Origin: Eurosta solidaginis
Taxonomy: Eukaryota > Arthropoda > Insecta > Diptera > Tephritidae
Direction: 5' to 3'
Length of the DNA stretch: 64,000 nt
NCBI RefSeq assembly: GCF_040869045.1
Contig: NC_090321.1
Coordinates: 134,717,689-134,781,688, forward strand
Shown: in pieces, positions 42,723 to 53,159 of the stretch
Position numbering within the stretch: position 1 is the stretch's first letter
Layout of the letters: each line of letters starts with the position of its first letter
The notes under the pieces: generated by a model
Seen by the model: the letters and a program-made list of their open reading frames with translations, nothing else
Database searches by the model: none
What the model was told of the DNA's origin: nothing
Translations under genes and position numbers: made by a program

Positions 42723-43430
42723 TCAATCAAGAATAAAATGATTTGGTGATTCCACATCATCATCCTCCATACAGCTGCAGCAGGATGAAGTTTCCAATAT
42801 ATTGAGACGTACCGCATGGATACCCAGGACAGGACAGTGCCCTGTCAAAACCCCAATGACCATTGATAGGTGAGCCTTAGTGAACCCAATTATTTCAGCA
42901 GACATCCTGCCATCCACTTTCGGCCAGAAAGATCTTGCTACCCTGCAAGGCGTAGTGTCCGCCCAACGTTTGCTGAGCTGACTCGAGGCCCAGCTATGGA
43001 AGAGCAATCCACAGGTGGCTAGCGGAATCCCGAAATCCCTACAGCCATCTTCAGTTGTACCGATTCGGGCTAAGAGATCCGCTTGACAGTTACCCGGAAT
43101 ATCACTATGGCCCGGGACCCAGATAATCTTAATTGTAAAATAATTCGATGCAATCGCTAGTGAGGTCAGGCACACCCAGACCACCCTCGACCGCACTGTA
43201 GTTGAGCTCAAGGCCTTTATAGCCGCTTGGCTATCAGAGTAGATGTAAAATTCCCTAACCGTAGTAGCGCTGGATAGCATTTCATCCACCACATCCTTAA
43301 TCGCAGCAACTTCCGCTTGGAATACACTGCAGTGATCAGCCAACTTAAACTTGCGGCTTATATTTAGCTCTTGACAAAAGACCCCCCGCCAACCTTTCCG
43401 TCCAACCTCGACCCATCCGTGAACAAGTTA
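42723..43430 (-). pseudogene. RNase H domain of the I/LOA LINE
   Basis: The acidic residues of RNase H are visible: LFTDGSRLDG in one frame near 43410-43430, then FQAEVAAIKDVV, YIYSDSQAAIKAL and the motif VPGHSDIPGNCQADLLAR in the 42723-43343 frame. A frameshift at about 43350 separates the first Asp from the rest. The domain would remove RNA from the cDNA hybrid during retrotransposition. Confidence 0.88.
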
Positions 43431-45465
43431 ACCGGTCCCATGCCCCAGATAATTCCTCTTCCCCACTCCTCCCTCGGGGGAATGACTGGGGTGAAGGTTG
43501 CATATGGAGCGGCTATCGGCATGCAATAGTCCGTCCTGTCCGGGATAAAGTCGAAACTAGTAAGAAGGCTAGAGTGTCCGAAATCAGAAAGCATATAACC
43601 CATATCACGAAGCCTGACCAACGACCGGGCCGCGGCTGCCTTTCCCGCAATATCTACTGGATGTATATTCAGCATGACATTCAGTGCCAAGGTAGGTGTT
43701 GTTTTCAGAGCGCCACTGATACCAATAAGCGCTGTCCGTTGCACTGACACTAACATTTTGGAGGTGCTCGCCGTGTCCAGTGCTTTCCACCAGACCAACG
43801 CCCCATAGAGCAGAATCGGTTTGACCACCATCTCATAAAGTCAGTGTCCTACTCCTGGCGACAGCCCCCATCTCTTTCCGATAGCCCCCCTGCAGCAGTA
43901 CAAGGCAACCGCGGCCCTCCTGGCCCTATTTTCCACATTGGGCCTCCAGGAGAGCTTCTTGTCCAGAACAATTTCCAAATATTTAACCCTGTCAGTAAGT
44001 ACCAACGGTACCCCTCCAATCGAAAGAGTTCTGAAGTCAGGTATCTTATATCTCCTTGTAAAAAGAACCAATTCTGTTTTTCCCAGGTTGATCTCCAATC
44101 CACATGATTCAGCCCACCTAGCCACAGTATCCAGGTAGCCCTGCAGAACATCGCGCAGGGTGCCCAGAAATTTGCCTCTGACTAGGATAGCGAAGTTATC
44201 TGCATAGGCAACCACCCGACAACCATTGGATTCCAGCTCCACAAGAAGATCGTTGACTACCACAACCCAGAGCAGAGGAGATAGGACACCTCGCTGTGGC
44301 GTACCCCTACACAGGTTCCTCTTAATTATGGCCCCTCCCCACTCCGCTGCGACAATTCTGCCGCATAGAAGCTTGCTAATAAATTCAACCAGAGCCGCTT
44401 CGACTCCTAAACCAACCAGAGCTCTTTCGATTGCCCCCGGTAAGACATTGTTAAAAGCCCCCTCGATGTCTAGAAAGGCACCCAGAGCATACTCTTTGTG
44501 TTCTAGGGACCACTCTATTTGCTTTACAATCGAGAGCCGTTTCCGTCGATCTGCCCTTGCCGTACGCATGCTGTGAAGACGACAGTAACCCCCGGGGTAT
44601 CCTTTCCCGTAGGTACAGGTCAATCAACCGCTCAATTGTCTTAAGAAGAAACGACGAGAGACTGATTGGCCTGAAATCCTTAGGTGAAACATGAGAGCTC
44701 CTGCCGGCCTTCGGAATGAAGATGACCATAACCGTGCGCCACGACTTAGGGATATAGTTAAGCCTGAGGCAGTTAGTGTATATGATGGCCAACCAGCGGC
44801 AGGAAATCCCTAAAGACTTTTGAAGTTGCGCAGGAATGATGCCATCCGGGCCGGGTGACTTATAGCGCTTGAACGTACTTATAGCCCAGGATATTTGACT
44901 TTCCCGTAGTGGAATGGCAGGCATTTCTGCATGGCCAGCAACCGCCGACCACGCAAGCGAAGATCCCTGTGCAACTGGGACATCGGAAAAATGATTGTCC
45001 AGTAAAAGTCTTAGGGACTCCTCGCTACTCATCGACCAGTCCCCACCACCATCTCTCAGATAACTCTGAGGGCGGGATTCCTAGAGAGTATTTTTCTAAG
45101 CCTCTCGGATTCATTGCAGCCTTCTACGTTTTCGCAGAAGCTTCGCCATGAATCTCGTTTGGCTGTCCTTATTTCTAATTTATAAATCCCCAGACTCACC
45201 TTATAGAGCTCCCAGTCCGAGGGTAATTTACTCCTCCTGGCTCTGTTAAAGAGCCGCCTACTGGGCGCTCTTAGGTCGTCAAGAGAATCAGACCACCAGG
45301 CCGGCTTGCCCTTCCCCTGTAAGTTTTCAGTGGGCAGGACAGTTGAAAGGCGCTATTGCTTGCCGAGGTGAAGTTCTCCACCAGACCGTTTATTTCAGAT
45401 TCGGACAAGTCTGAACCAACGATAGGCGCCTCAGGCAATAGCTCTCCCAACTTCCTACAATACAA
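43431..45465 (-). pseudogene. reverse transcriptase and linker of the I/LOA LINE
   Basis: It is split over four phases (45271-45465, 44451-45032, 43841-44623, 43364-43831). Motifs: KSPGPDGIIPAQL, DFRPISLSSFLLKTIERLID, LGAFLDIEGAFNNV, RGTPQRGVLSPLLWVVVVND and AYADNFAILV. The catalytic YADD is YADN here. Several frameshifts and this change mark it as dead. The thumb region follows in the 43364-43831 frame, with ISGALKTTPTLAL. Confidence 0.88.
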
Positions 45466-45821
45466 GTCCCAGTTGGTATTTTTAGGGTTCCTAAAAGATA
45501 TTTTACCGGGACGTTCTTCGTATTGTATTTGTATTGTATTTTATTAAACATTTTCCAGATGCATACTTATTAACCTAAGATTACAATATTACATTAAATA
45601 ATTTCAAATTACTATGCAGCATAGGAAAAGTATATGGCATTTTTTATATTAAAGTTTAACATAGTTCTAAATGCCAGTCCTAGCTTTGATATATTGTTTT
45701 GTGTGGGGTGCACAAAAATAAAAATTTCATAAAGAGTTTAAGTTATACATTAAATTAAATCATCAAAGATATGAAAGAGAATCAATACTAAATATTTGCA
45801 GCTTCCTAAGGTATGTACGGT

Positions 45822-47519
45822 TTATAGGGTCATCCTCAGCATCGTTTCTAATTCAAAGTGATTATAACCAAAAAGATACAGCTTAACTTCTTTTTTAAAT
45901 AAGTTGACATTTCTTATTACCTGTACAGTGGCAGGAAGGGAGTTGAAAAATTTGCACGACGTGTATGTGTAAAAACTTCTAAAGTGCGACGTCCTAGTAT
46001 GCGGAATTTGTACCATCGGAAGTAGATTTCTTCGTAAGTTGTAGACTTCCGAAGGAAAGCTTTCCAGGTAGCCACACCGTATAAAGAATGTTTTTAAAAC
46101 TTTGTAAAGATAGAGATGTCGACACGGAAATATATCTAGTTTCCTAAAATATAGCATAGAGTGAGACCTATAGTTTGCACTACAGATTCGCCTTATAATC
46201 CCCTTTTGAATTGTTACCACTGCTGACAGCTTATTAGCCGAAGCGCCGCCCCAGCATGTGATACCATATTGCAGTTTAGATTGAAATATTCCGTAGTAAA
46301 CTGTTTTTAAAGTGGATATTGAACATAACTTTTTCAGACGATAAAAGTGACGAGTGGTATATAGAAAGTATTTTTTTAGTGCATTAATGTGCTCAGACCA
46401 ACTCAAGCGGTTGTCTATTATAATTCCTAGGTACTTGAAATTCTCAACAACTTCAACCCTGAAGCAGCTCTCACTACAGTTTCTATTACAATCAAAAGAT
46501 CTCATCGCGTCACTTTGAGTGCACGATATATGGTGCATGTTAAAGCGAGAGCACACTGCGGAGTGAAATATGACATCATAACTTGGTTGTTCTTTGAGAA
46601 CATGACTGAAATACATAAGTCTAGTTTTACTACTTACAATCAGTTTGTGTGAAGCGAACCAGGTTCGTAACAAATGTATATCATGGTTAATGTCACATAT
46701 TAATTCAAAGTAATTCGGTGTACTGTACGCAATTGCAAGATCGTCTGCAAAGGCAGTGGCCTTGCCTCTCAATGGAAGCTTAAATATTGAATTAATATAG
46801 ACCAAGAACAATATTGGACCAAGAACTGAGCCTTGGGGAACACCCAGATTAACAAGCTGTAATCTACTGTAGCTACATTCTACTTTAACTTTTTGTGTTC
46901 TGCCCGATATATACGATTTAAGCCACTTATGCATAACACCGCGGAATCCTGCACTATATAGTTTATCCAATAGTACACCCCTATCGACCATATCAAAAGC
47001 TTTTGTTATGTCCACAAAGAGACCAGCACAACTTCTTTTTTCATCCAGAGCTTTGTAGACGTTGGTGCAAAAATCTAGCAAAGCGTCTTCTGTTGAAAGG
47101 TCAGAACGAAAGCCAAACTGCATGGAGCTAAAAAAGCTCGCTTTATTTAGAAAATTAACAATTCTGGTTTTAACAGCCTTTTCAAAAACTTTAGATATGG
47201 CCGAGAGTAGTGAAATAGGTCTGTAATTATTAACATCTTTTTTATCCCCTTTTTTCAAGATCGGAATGACAATCGCACATTTCAAACCATCGGGAAAAAT
47301 ACCCTGAGTAATGCTGGTGTTGAATAAGTATATCAGTATATCAACCACATTAAAATATATATTTTTTAAAATTAAATTGGAAATACCATCCTCACCGCAT
47401 GAACTAGAGTTTTTTAAGGTTTTTATAATGCTTATAATTTCGAAACCTGTGATAGGGTCAAAAAAGAAGCTATTTCGAGCATCTTGGCCCGATGGTAAAT
47501 GGGTCGCAAACCGACAATT
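45822..47519 (-). pseudogene. reverse transcriptase of the FP-domain LINE
   Basis: The 45822-47348 frame has 508 codons and extends upstream in phase to 47519. RT motifs: GEDGISNLILKNIYF, NNYRPISLLSAISKVFEKAV, GLFVDITKAFDMVD, LGVPQGSVLGPILFLVYINS and the catalytic AFADDLAIAY. The C-terminal thumb has FKYLGIIIDNRLSW and YGITCWGGAS. Only one in-frame stop (47520-47522) separates it from the upstream part, so the RT itself looks intact. Confidence 0.92.
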
Positions 47520-48036
47520 TCAGTTAGTTAATACTGTGTTCCCAACCGTTGTAAAGTGCGTGTTAAGTTTATTAGCTACTTCCACAGCATCCGTAATCGA
47601 CTGACTCCCAGCTTGTAATGCTATTCGCTCATTATCTTTTTCACCGTTTCGATTAAGAAGATTATTGACAACTTCCCATTCTTTCCTAATATTACCAAGT
47701 GCTGAATTAAACTTGTTTCGAAAGAAGTTTTCCCGCGTCAGTCGTATGGCCTTATTGGTGCTATTACTTATTTTGTTGTATCTAGTGCGGAGCCTTCTAT
47801 TACTAGGATACTTAGCACACTTTTTTCTTAGTTGGTTTTTGAGCTTTATTTTCTGTAGGAGATCCCGAGTAATCCAAGGCGTAAGTCTCACATTTTTTTT
47901 TACGATCATTTACAGTATACGAAGAGTTGAGAATGTGCGCGTTTAAGGTATCTAAAAATATGTAAAAAGCTACTGATATGTCATTTTCAGCGAGGACATT
48001 CGACCAACTTTCGAAACATAGCTTATGGTTCAGCAT
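47520..48036 (-). pseudogene. ORF2 linker of the FP-domain LINE, two frameshifts
   Basis: Frames 47812-48036 and 47520-47909 read LCFESWSNVLAENDISVAF and then VRLTPWITRDLLQKIKLKN and RLTRENFFRNKFNSALGNIR. They are conserved linker motifs between endonuclease and RT in CR1/Daphne-type LINEs. Phase changes near 48033 and 47905 cancel out, since the endonuclease and RT frames are in the same phase. One TGA stop at 47520-47522 follows. Confidence 0.8.
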
Positions 48037-48869
48037 GATTTCTGAACGCGATTTGCTTTTGGTTTGTCGAAAACAATTCCAAATATTTGCAAACCCGTCA
48101 TCGTGTGATCAGTTACTTGCAAGTCAATGTTAAAACTATTACAATATCTATATGGTACGGCATTAAAGCGGCAAAAAATATGATCAATACACGTACCCGA
48201 ACTTAAGCGCGTCGGCTCATTAATATAGGAAGTATAACCATTTCCAGCCATCAAGGCCAAATAATCGTCAGTTGTATTACAGTGATGCAAAAGGTCTAAA
48301 TTAAAATCACCCAGTATGAAAAAGTTTGTAGTTTCTTCACACAGCACGAAACTGGAGTATTCTTGAATAAATACAGAAATAGGAACAGATTGTAGTCTGT
48401 ATACCCCTAGGAAAACAAATTGTTCGCCTTTTATATTAAGAGAAAGTTGTAGCATATCAGCACTATAAAGGTTTTTACTTACTGAGGTATACTCATAAGT
48501 ATCGCGCACAAAGGCTCCAACACCTCCCACACTGTATCTATCATTCGCATTGGCATAAAAATTGAAATGAGGTATGCTGTAGTCACTTACTTCATAAGAA
48601 TATATCCAAATTTCCGTTAAAAATATAATATCTGGTAGGCAACCTAATGCATCGATATGACTTAAAAATAAATCAAAATTCTGCCTAAGGCTACGTATAT
48701 TCTGATGCACAACTTTTATATCGTTAGAACCTACTGAGGGCGCTTTATGAAAAAAATTTTTGCTAGCGATGATTGGGTTATCATCAATCAGAACGTCAAC
48801 AAACATCGAAGAAAAATAAATGAAGAAAAAAAGAACAAAGAGTATAGCTACAGAGTAGCTAATCAACAA
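48030..48869 (-). pseudogene. endonuclease of the FP-domain LINE
   Basis: 279 codons. An N-terminal hydrophobic stretch (about residues 4-24) precedes the apurinic-type endonuclease: VVHQNIRSLRQNFDLFL, DIIFLTEIWI, NFFILGDFNLDLL, GTCIDHIFC and VTDHTMTG. The catalytic residues are present. It overlaps the end of ORF1 by about 11 nt in a different phase. Confidence 0.9.
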
Positions 48870-49149
48870 TAAATTTTATGTCTTCAAAAGTTCTGATGTT
48901 GATAACCCTCTCATTTTCTGCTCTTTTTAATAGGAAGCTCGATTTCCCTAACCATAAATATTTGTAGTGTTTCTCTTTCTTTAATTTATATGCTGCCGTA
49001 AACAAAGCTTGATTAAAACCCGTGAGTGCATCATTAATATATATTTTGTTATTTCTAGTTCCATCAAACATTCGCGCTGTCAGCTTACGTGCTTTTGTTT
49101 TTCTCGCTGCCATAACTCTCTTCTTGGTATCAGTTGAGGAGAAATGCAC
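48859..49149 (-). pseudogene. ORF1 C-terminus with FP domain
   Basis: 96 codons ending with ARKLTARMFDGTRNNKIYIND and then LWLGKSSFLLKRAENERVIN. This is the C-terminal domain shared by Daphne/Kiri/CR1-type ORF1 proteins and baculovirus FP protein, which is thought to bind the element RNA. The N-terminal coiled coil and any PHD finger are missing, because the element is 5'-truncated near 49235. Confidence 0.8.
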
Positions 49150-49235
49150 GCGTATAACACTGCGGGTGAGCGAAGCGTCATTTTTTTGCTTTATGCTTCT
49201 TACTACGCATTTTTCAATCTCATATGGTGTTACTG

Positions 49236-49916
49236 AGATTCCGAGAACTGAATATATCGGTGATCAGAGAAGGAGTGCTCGTTGAGAACCCTCCAGCCGG
49301 ATATCCGATCTTCCAGATCTCTGCTAACCAGGGTGAGATCCAGGACCTCCTCCCTTACCGCAGTAATAAAAGTCGGGTCATTCCCCCTATTACATATACA
49401 AAGCCCCTCATCTACAATGAAAGACTCACCTCTGGTGTTCGTATCCGAGCTACCCCATATGCTATGGTGTGTATTAGCATCGGAACCTATGATTACGCCA
49501 ACGCCTCTCCGCCTTGCTTTAGCGGTGATTTCGCCCAGTATCACAGGTGGTGGTCCCGTTACGTCCCCGTGGGGCATATACGCTGAGACCACCCACAATT
49601 CGTTACTGCTTCGCTCGAGTCAGACCGTGGTTACGTCAGCATTGCTGAAATTAGAGAGAATAAAAGCTTTAAATTCCTTTTTAATAAGCACACAGGATCT
49701 AGGCCTACCTGCCTCCCCATGCACCAAGGTGTTGAATTTTTCCGTCCTTAATCCAAAAATTTTTCCGCCGTTACTACTCAGCCACGGCTCCGGAACAAGG
49801 ACTATATCCACTCCGCCTTTCTCAAGACAGAGCAACAAGTTTGCGGAAGCCGCCTTAGAATGCTGAAGATTGATTTGACGGATTTCCATCAGCACCACTA
49901 TTCTTCTGCACCCCAT
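49236..49916 (-). pseudogene. endonuclease domain of the I/LOA LINE
   Basis: Frames 49620-49916 and 49230-49598 are in the same phase, with one stop between. They read EIRQINLQHSKAASANLLLC, DIVLVPEPWLSSNGGKIFGL, ARRRGVGVIIGSDANTHHSI, LDLTLVSRDLEDRISGWRVL and FSDHRYIQF. These correspond to the Glu, Asp-Ala-Asn and Ser-Asp-His catalytic motifs of this endonuclease family. The left end is the insertion site of the FP-domain LINE. Confidence 0.9.
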
Positions 49917-50785
49917 CCTTGGCGGCTTCGCCCTCGGAGACTAGGAGATCCTCCACCCCGAGTATTCGAAGCATGGCCGCGGACCTGGGCTGGCGACCCA
50001 CGGCCACTCTTCTCGGGAGATGGCACCATCCTCCCTACTCCTATCCAGGACCCCGAGGGTGATGGAGCCCGCTCGTTTAGCGATTTCTCTAATCCGACCT
50101 CATCCGACCTTTGCCGCTTCCTAGCCTGCTGCTCACCCGCATCGTTCGACACCGGTGTGTGGTCGTCGCAAGCTACGACGCTCCTAGCCCACTCCAGCGT
50201 CCGGGAATTCTTCTCAGAAATTTGAGCTGCATCTCTTCCGCCGTAGCGCTCCAAGATCTTCTCAGCTAGGCGCCAGAGCTTTGCTACGCGGCTGGCTACG
50301 CGGACATTTTCTGGCAGGCTTCGACCCCAGGGCTCCCGTTGGGAAAGCTCCTCGCGACAGGGCTTCCTTACTGGTACTTGGCTGGTCCGTCGCATTCGCC
50401 GTACCACTACCTTTCCCTGTCACAGCCCCATATGGGCCTGCATTGGGTGTCGGTTTCGACCCCTTTCCGCTACCCGAACTACCCGTACCTACGGGGCTTG
50501 AAACCAAACACCTGCGCTGATCAGCCCTTTTGACCCGCCGGGAGCTTTCCCGGCTGCCATCGACCTGCTTCGGAGCGCTCTCAGCACCTGTCGCGTCCCT
50601 CGCACCATGACGACCTTCGCCGTCACTCCTACCCTCCTTTGTGTTTGTGTTCGTGTCCATTCTAAGAAGTCCCCCCTCAAGGCCGCTATCCGGAGCCGAT
50701 TGTGTAGTCGCCCTTCAACGGGCCCGTGGTTATCTATGCTGCGCAGGGAGGCCACGCGAAGGTTGACGCATTGCCTTATGGGCAA
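49898..50785 (-). pseudogene. ORF1 of the I/LOA LINE
   Basis: Frames 50489-50785, 50262-50660 and 49898-50407 overlap in different phases and together cover an ORF1 rich in Ser, Gly, Arg and Pro (GSGKGSKPTPNAGPYGAVTG). The C-terminal part (LWRLAEKILERYGGRDAAQI) is a plausible helix. No zinc knuckle is visible. It overlaps the start of the endonuclease frame by about 19 nt. Frameshifted and inactive. Confidence 0.6.
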
Positions 50786-51262
50786 TGCTTTCAGAGCCAG
50801 ACCGGACGCAAAAGCGGGAAAATCTTCAACCGCACCTACACCACCAACTTAACGGCGACGGAGCCGGAACGTACCTTGAGATGCAGCATTGGCCTACCAG
50901 CCGTTTCGATAGGGTTTCACCCCGACCTACTAAGGTGGCAGAATACCGCACCTACCAGCCCAAAGTCATCAATTCCTAAACATAGTCAAAATCAAAGTCC
51001 CTAGCAATCCAGTTCGTCGCCGTTGTGTACCGATCCGGGTCCTCCCTCCCCTGAGCTCGGCACAATGACTCAGGAGTGTGGGTTTTATCGAGTTGTCCTC
51101 TCTAGATCCGCCATTATCAGTAGAAGCAGGGGCACCTCGTGCAGGACGTGATAACTAATCACGTGCGACAATTTGTCACTATGGCCGGTCTAATACTGAT
51201 AGCAATCCCTGGTTCAGAGCCTGGAACTACGTATGATATCCAAGCCAAGTATCTTAACCCCC
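50786..51262 (-). other. presumed 5' UTR of the I/LOA LINE
   Basis: No open frame continues ORF1 upstream. The segment lies between ORF1 and the 5' boundary defined by the CTCCCTCGGGGTA direct repeat. No promoter motif was identified with confidence. Confidence 0.5.
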
Positions 51263-51374
51263 CTCCCTCGGGGTAATTTGGGGGACATTCCGGGATGATG
51301 ACGAATCCCAGTCCCAGAATCGAGGTCCCAGTCCCAGTGCCGCGAGGCAGGACAGTCGCATAGACAAGAAAAGT

Positions 51375-52469
51375 ATGCCCAAAGCTGTAAGACAGATGGG
51401 CCCCAATAGCGAGGTAGCAACTACCTCGAAAGCTGCGAGTCAGAGGGGCGTTCCAACTACGGAAGTAGGAGATAAGCCAAAGGGAGATAACGCTAAGACT
51501 CCGGCTTTCTCGGAGGTGCTAAAGGGAGTTAAAGCTAAGACTCCACCTTCCTCGGAGGTGCCATAGGGAGTTAACACTAAGACTCCGGATTGTCCCGACA
51601 ATATGAGTGATGTGGCAAAGCAGTCAATGACTGTGGCGCTGGTTGATCATAGCAGGCCTTTCGGACAGATGACTACTGAAAGGTGGAGATCTGTAGAAAG
51701 GGAACATATTAGCTTAATGCTTAAGATTATGCGGGAACAACCAAGTAAGCCCCTTACAACCTTTGATTCGGGGGGATGGTATAATGGTGTGAAGATGATA
51801 GCGTGCGACAACATCGCGAGCTTTCTGTGGTTGGAGAAAGTGGTTCCAAACTCCCAAAGGCAAGGCACGAACGCGCGGTTTGACGTGGTGGATAAAGCGC
51901 AAATCCCCACGGTACCAAAAGTTAAGGTATGGATACCACGCGTGATGAAGTCGGAGGATACACTGCGACTTCTGCAGAATCAGAACCCGAACATACCGAC
52001 ACAGGATTGGAAGGTACTTACTGTATCTCGGCCTACGGAGAAAGGTGAGTTCTACATCCTCCAAATAAACAAGCACGCGGAGGATATATTGTACACGCAG
52101 CTTGGAAAAATCTCCTTTGGTACAGGCAAAATTTATATGCGACTCAGGAAAAGAAGTCCCGAAGATAAAAATCCCAATACGCTGGAAGTGGGCGAAGTCG
52201 AAAAGGACCTCAAAAGCCTAAGGAAAAAAAGACAGATGGAGGTAGCCGATGTCACCACGAAGGTGTTAGCCGAGGACCAACAGCCAGAAGGTGCTGTGAG
52301 TCGCACAGAGGAACACCCGGCAAAACAGTTACAAGAGACTGAAGGGGGCTTCGTACACTCTAAACCAAAAGGGCAAGGGGAGTACGACGACGTCACGACG
52401 AAGGAGCTGGAGGGAGATAAACAGCCCAATGGTTCTGCGAGTCCTACAGATAAACCTCCAACACAGTAA
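51375..52469 (+). pseudogene. LINE ORF1 with DUF4780-like domain
   Basis: The frame starts MPKAVRQMGPNSEV and runs about 364 codons, broken only by one TAG at 51564-51566; the downstream open part is 51603-52469. The N-terminus has three degenerate repeats of the type AKTPPSSEV. The middle reads FDSGGWYNGVKMIACDN, DWKVLTVSRPTEKGEFYILQ and LGKISFGTGKIYMRL, a domain common in insect retrotransposon ORF1 proteins (DUF4780 as I recall). The C-terminus is acidic with VTTK-LE repeats. It is on the opposite strand to the LINE before it and starts about 100 bp past the minisatellite. Confidence 0.75.
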
Positions 52470-53125
52470 AGTGGCGTCGAGCGAACTCCTCCTAACCCTT
52501 GAGGAGGGTTTGTTTGACGTGGCGCTGATCCAGGAGCCGTGGCTCTAATCGGAGGGAAAGGTTTCTGGACTTAGCGCGCGCGGATTTGGCGTTTACTATG
52601 CACAAACGGAAGGACGGGTGCGGACTGTAGTAATGGTAAGGAAACAGCTGCATTCATATATGCTGTCTAATTACACTACTGAGGACCTCGTAGTGGTGGC
52701 CGTTGAGCAAAGGAATAAGCAGGCACTCATCCTGGCATCCTGATACATGGCCCATGCTGCGGAGGTTCCACCGATGAAGTGCAAGAGGCTAGTACAGGAC
52801 GAAGGGCGCAAAGGGCGGTTGGTCATAGGCGGATGCAAATGCGCACCCAATGCGTGAGAGGCGAATCTCTATTTTGTTACATCCTGCAAACCAATTTGCA
52901 GATAGCCAACAGGGGAAATATCCCTACATACATTGGTCCAACATCCAGCAATGTTTTGGATATTACACTGAGCTCCGAACGTGATATATCAAGGTATGAT
53001 TGGATGGTTCTTGAAAGACCATCCTTCTCCGACCATGCGTATATCAGCTTCAGCATCCCCCTAAAGAGGGTAGGGAAGGGAGGAACTTTTAGAAACCCTA
53101 GGTCAACAAACTGGACTAAATTCTA
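52429..53125 (+). pseudogene. LINE ORF2 endonuclease start, overlapping ORF1
   Basis: An ATG at 52429 opens MVLRVLQINLQHSKVASSEL in the +1 phase relative to ORF1, overlapping it by 41 nt (52429-52469). It continues DVALIQEPWL, then a stop at 52546-52548, then SEGKVSGLSARGFGVYYAQ. Later frames (52779-53126) give GESLFCYILQTNLQIANRGN and RPSFSDHAYISFSI. RT is missing because the 130-bp repeat element starts right after. Same broad type as the I/LOA LINE. Confidence 0.85.
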
Positions 53126-53159
53126 AAAACGGGTTGAAACGAAACTGGGACAACGCAAA

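Larger units (their letters stand above)
45522..49235 (-). mobile_element. FP-domain LINE (Daphne/Kiri/CR1-like), nested
   Basis: It interrupts the I/LOA endonuclease-to-RT linker. Comparison with the empty site at 20918-20937 shows the target TTCTTCGTCCACCGAGAACT, with a few bases replaced at the right junction. The 3' end (45522, minus strand) has a repeated AATACAATAC tail. It contains the end of ORF1 and a nearly complete ORF2, so it is 5'-truncated within ORF1. It is better preserved than its host LINE, consistent with later insertion. Confidence 0.85.
42505..51262 (-). mobile_element. I/LOA-type LINE with RNase H, split by a second LINE
   Basis: On the minus strand the 5' end is near 51262 and the 3' end at 42505, with a tail of CCTAACCTAACC type. 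Both sides carry CTCCCTCGGGGTA (42492-42504 and 51263-51275), a likely 13-bp TSD, although the host minisatellite has internal repetition. Without the inner LINE (45522-49235) it is about 5 kb. Domain order: ORF1, endonuclease, [inner LINE], linker, RT, RNase H. The INLQHSKAAS start and C-terminal RNase H place it in the I/LOA group. Confidence 0.85.
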
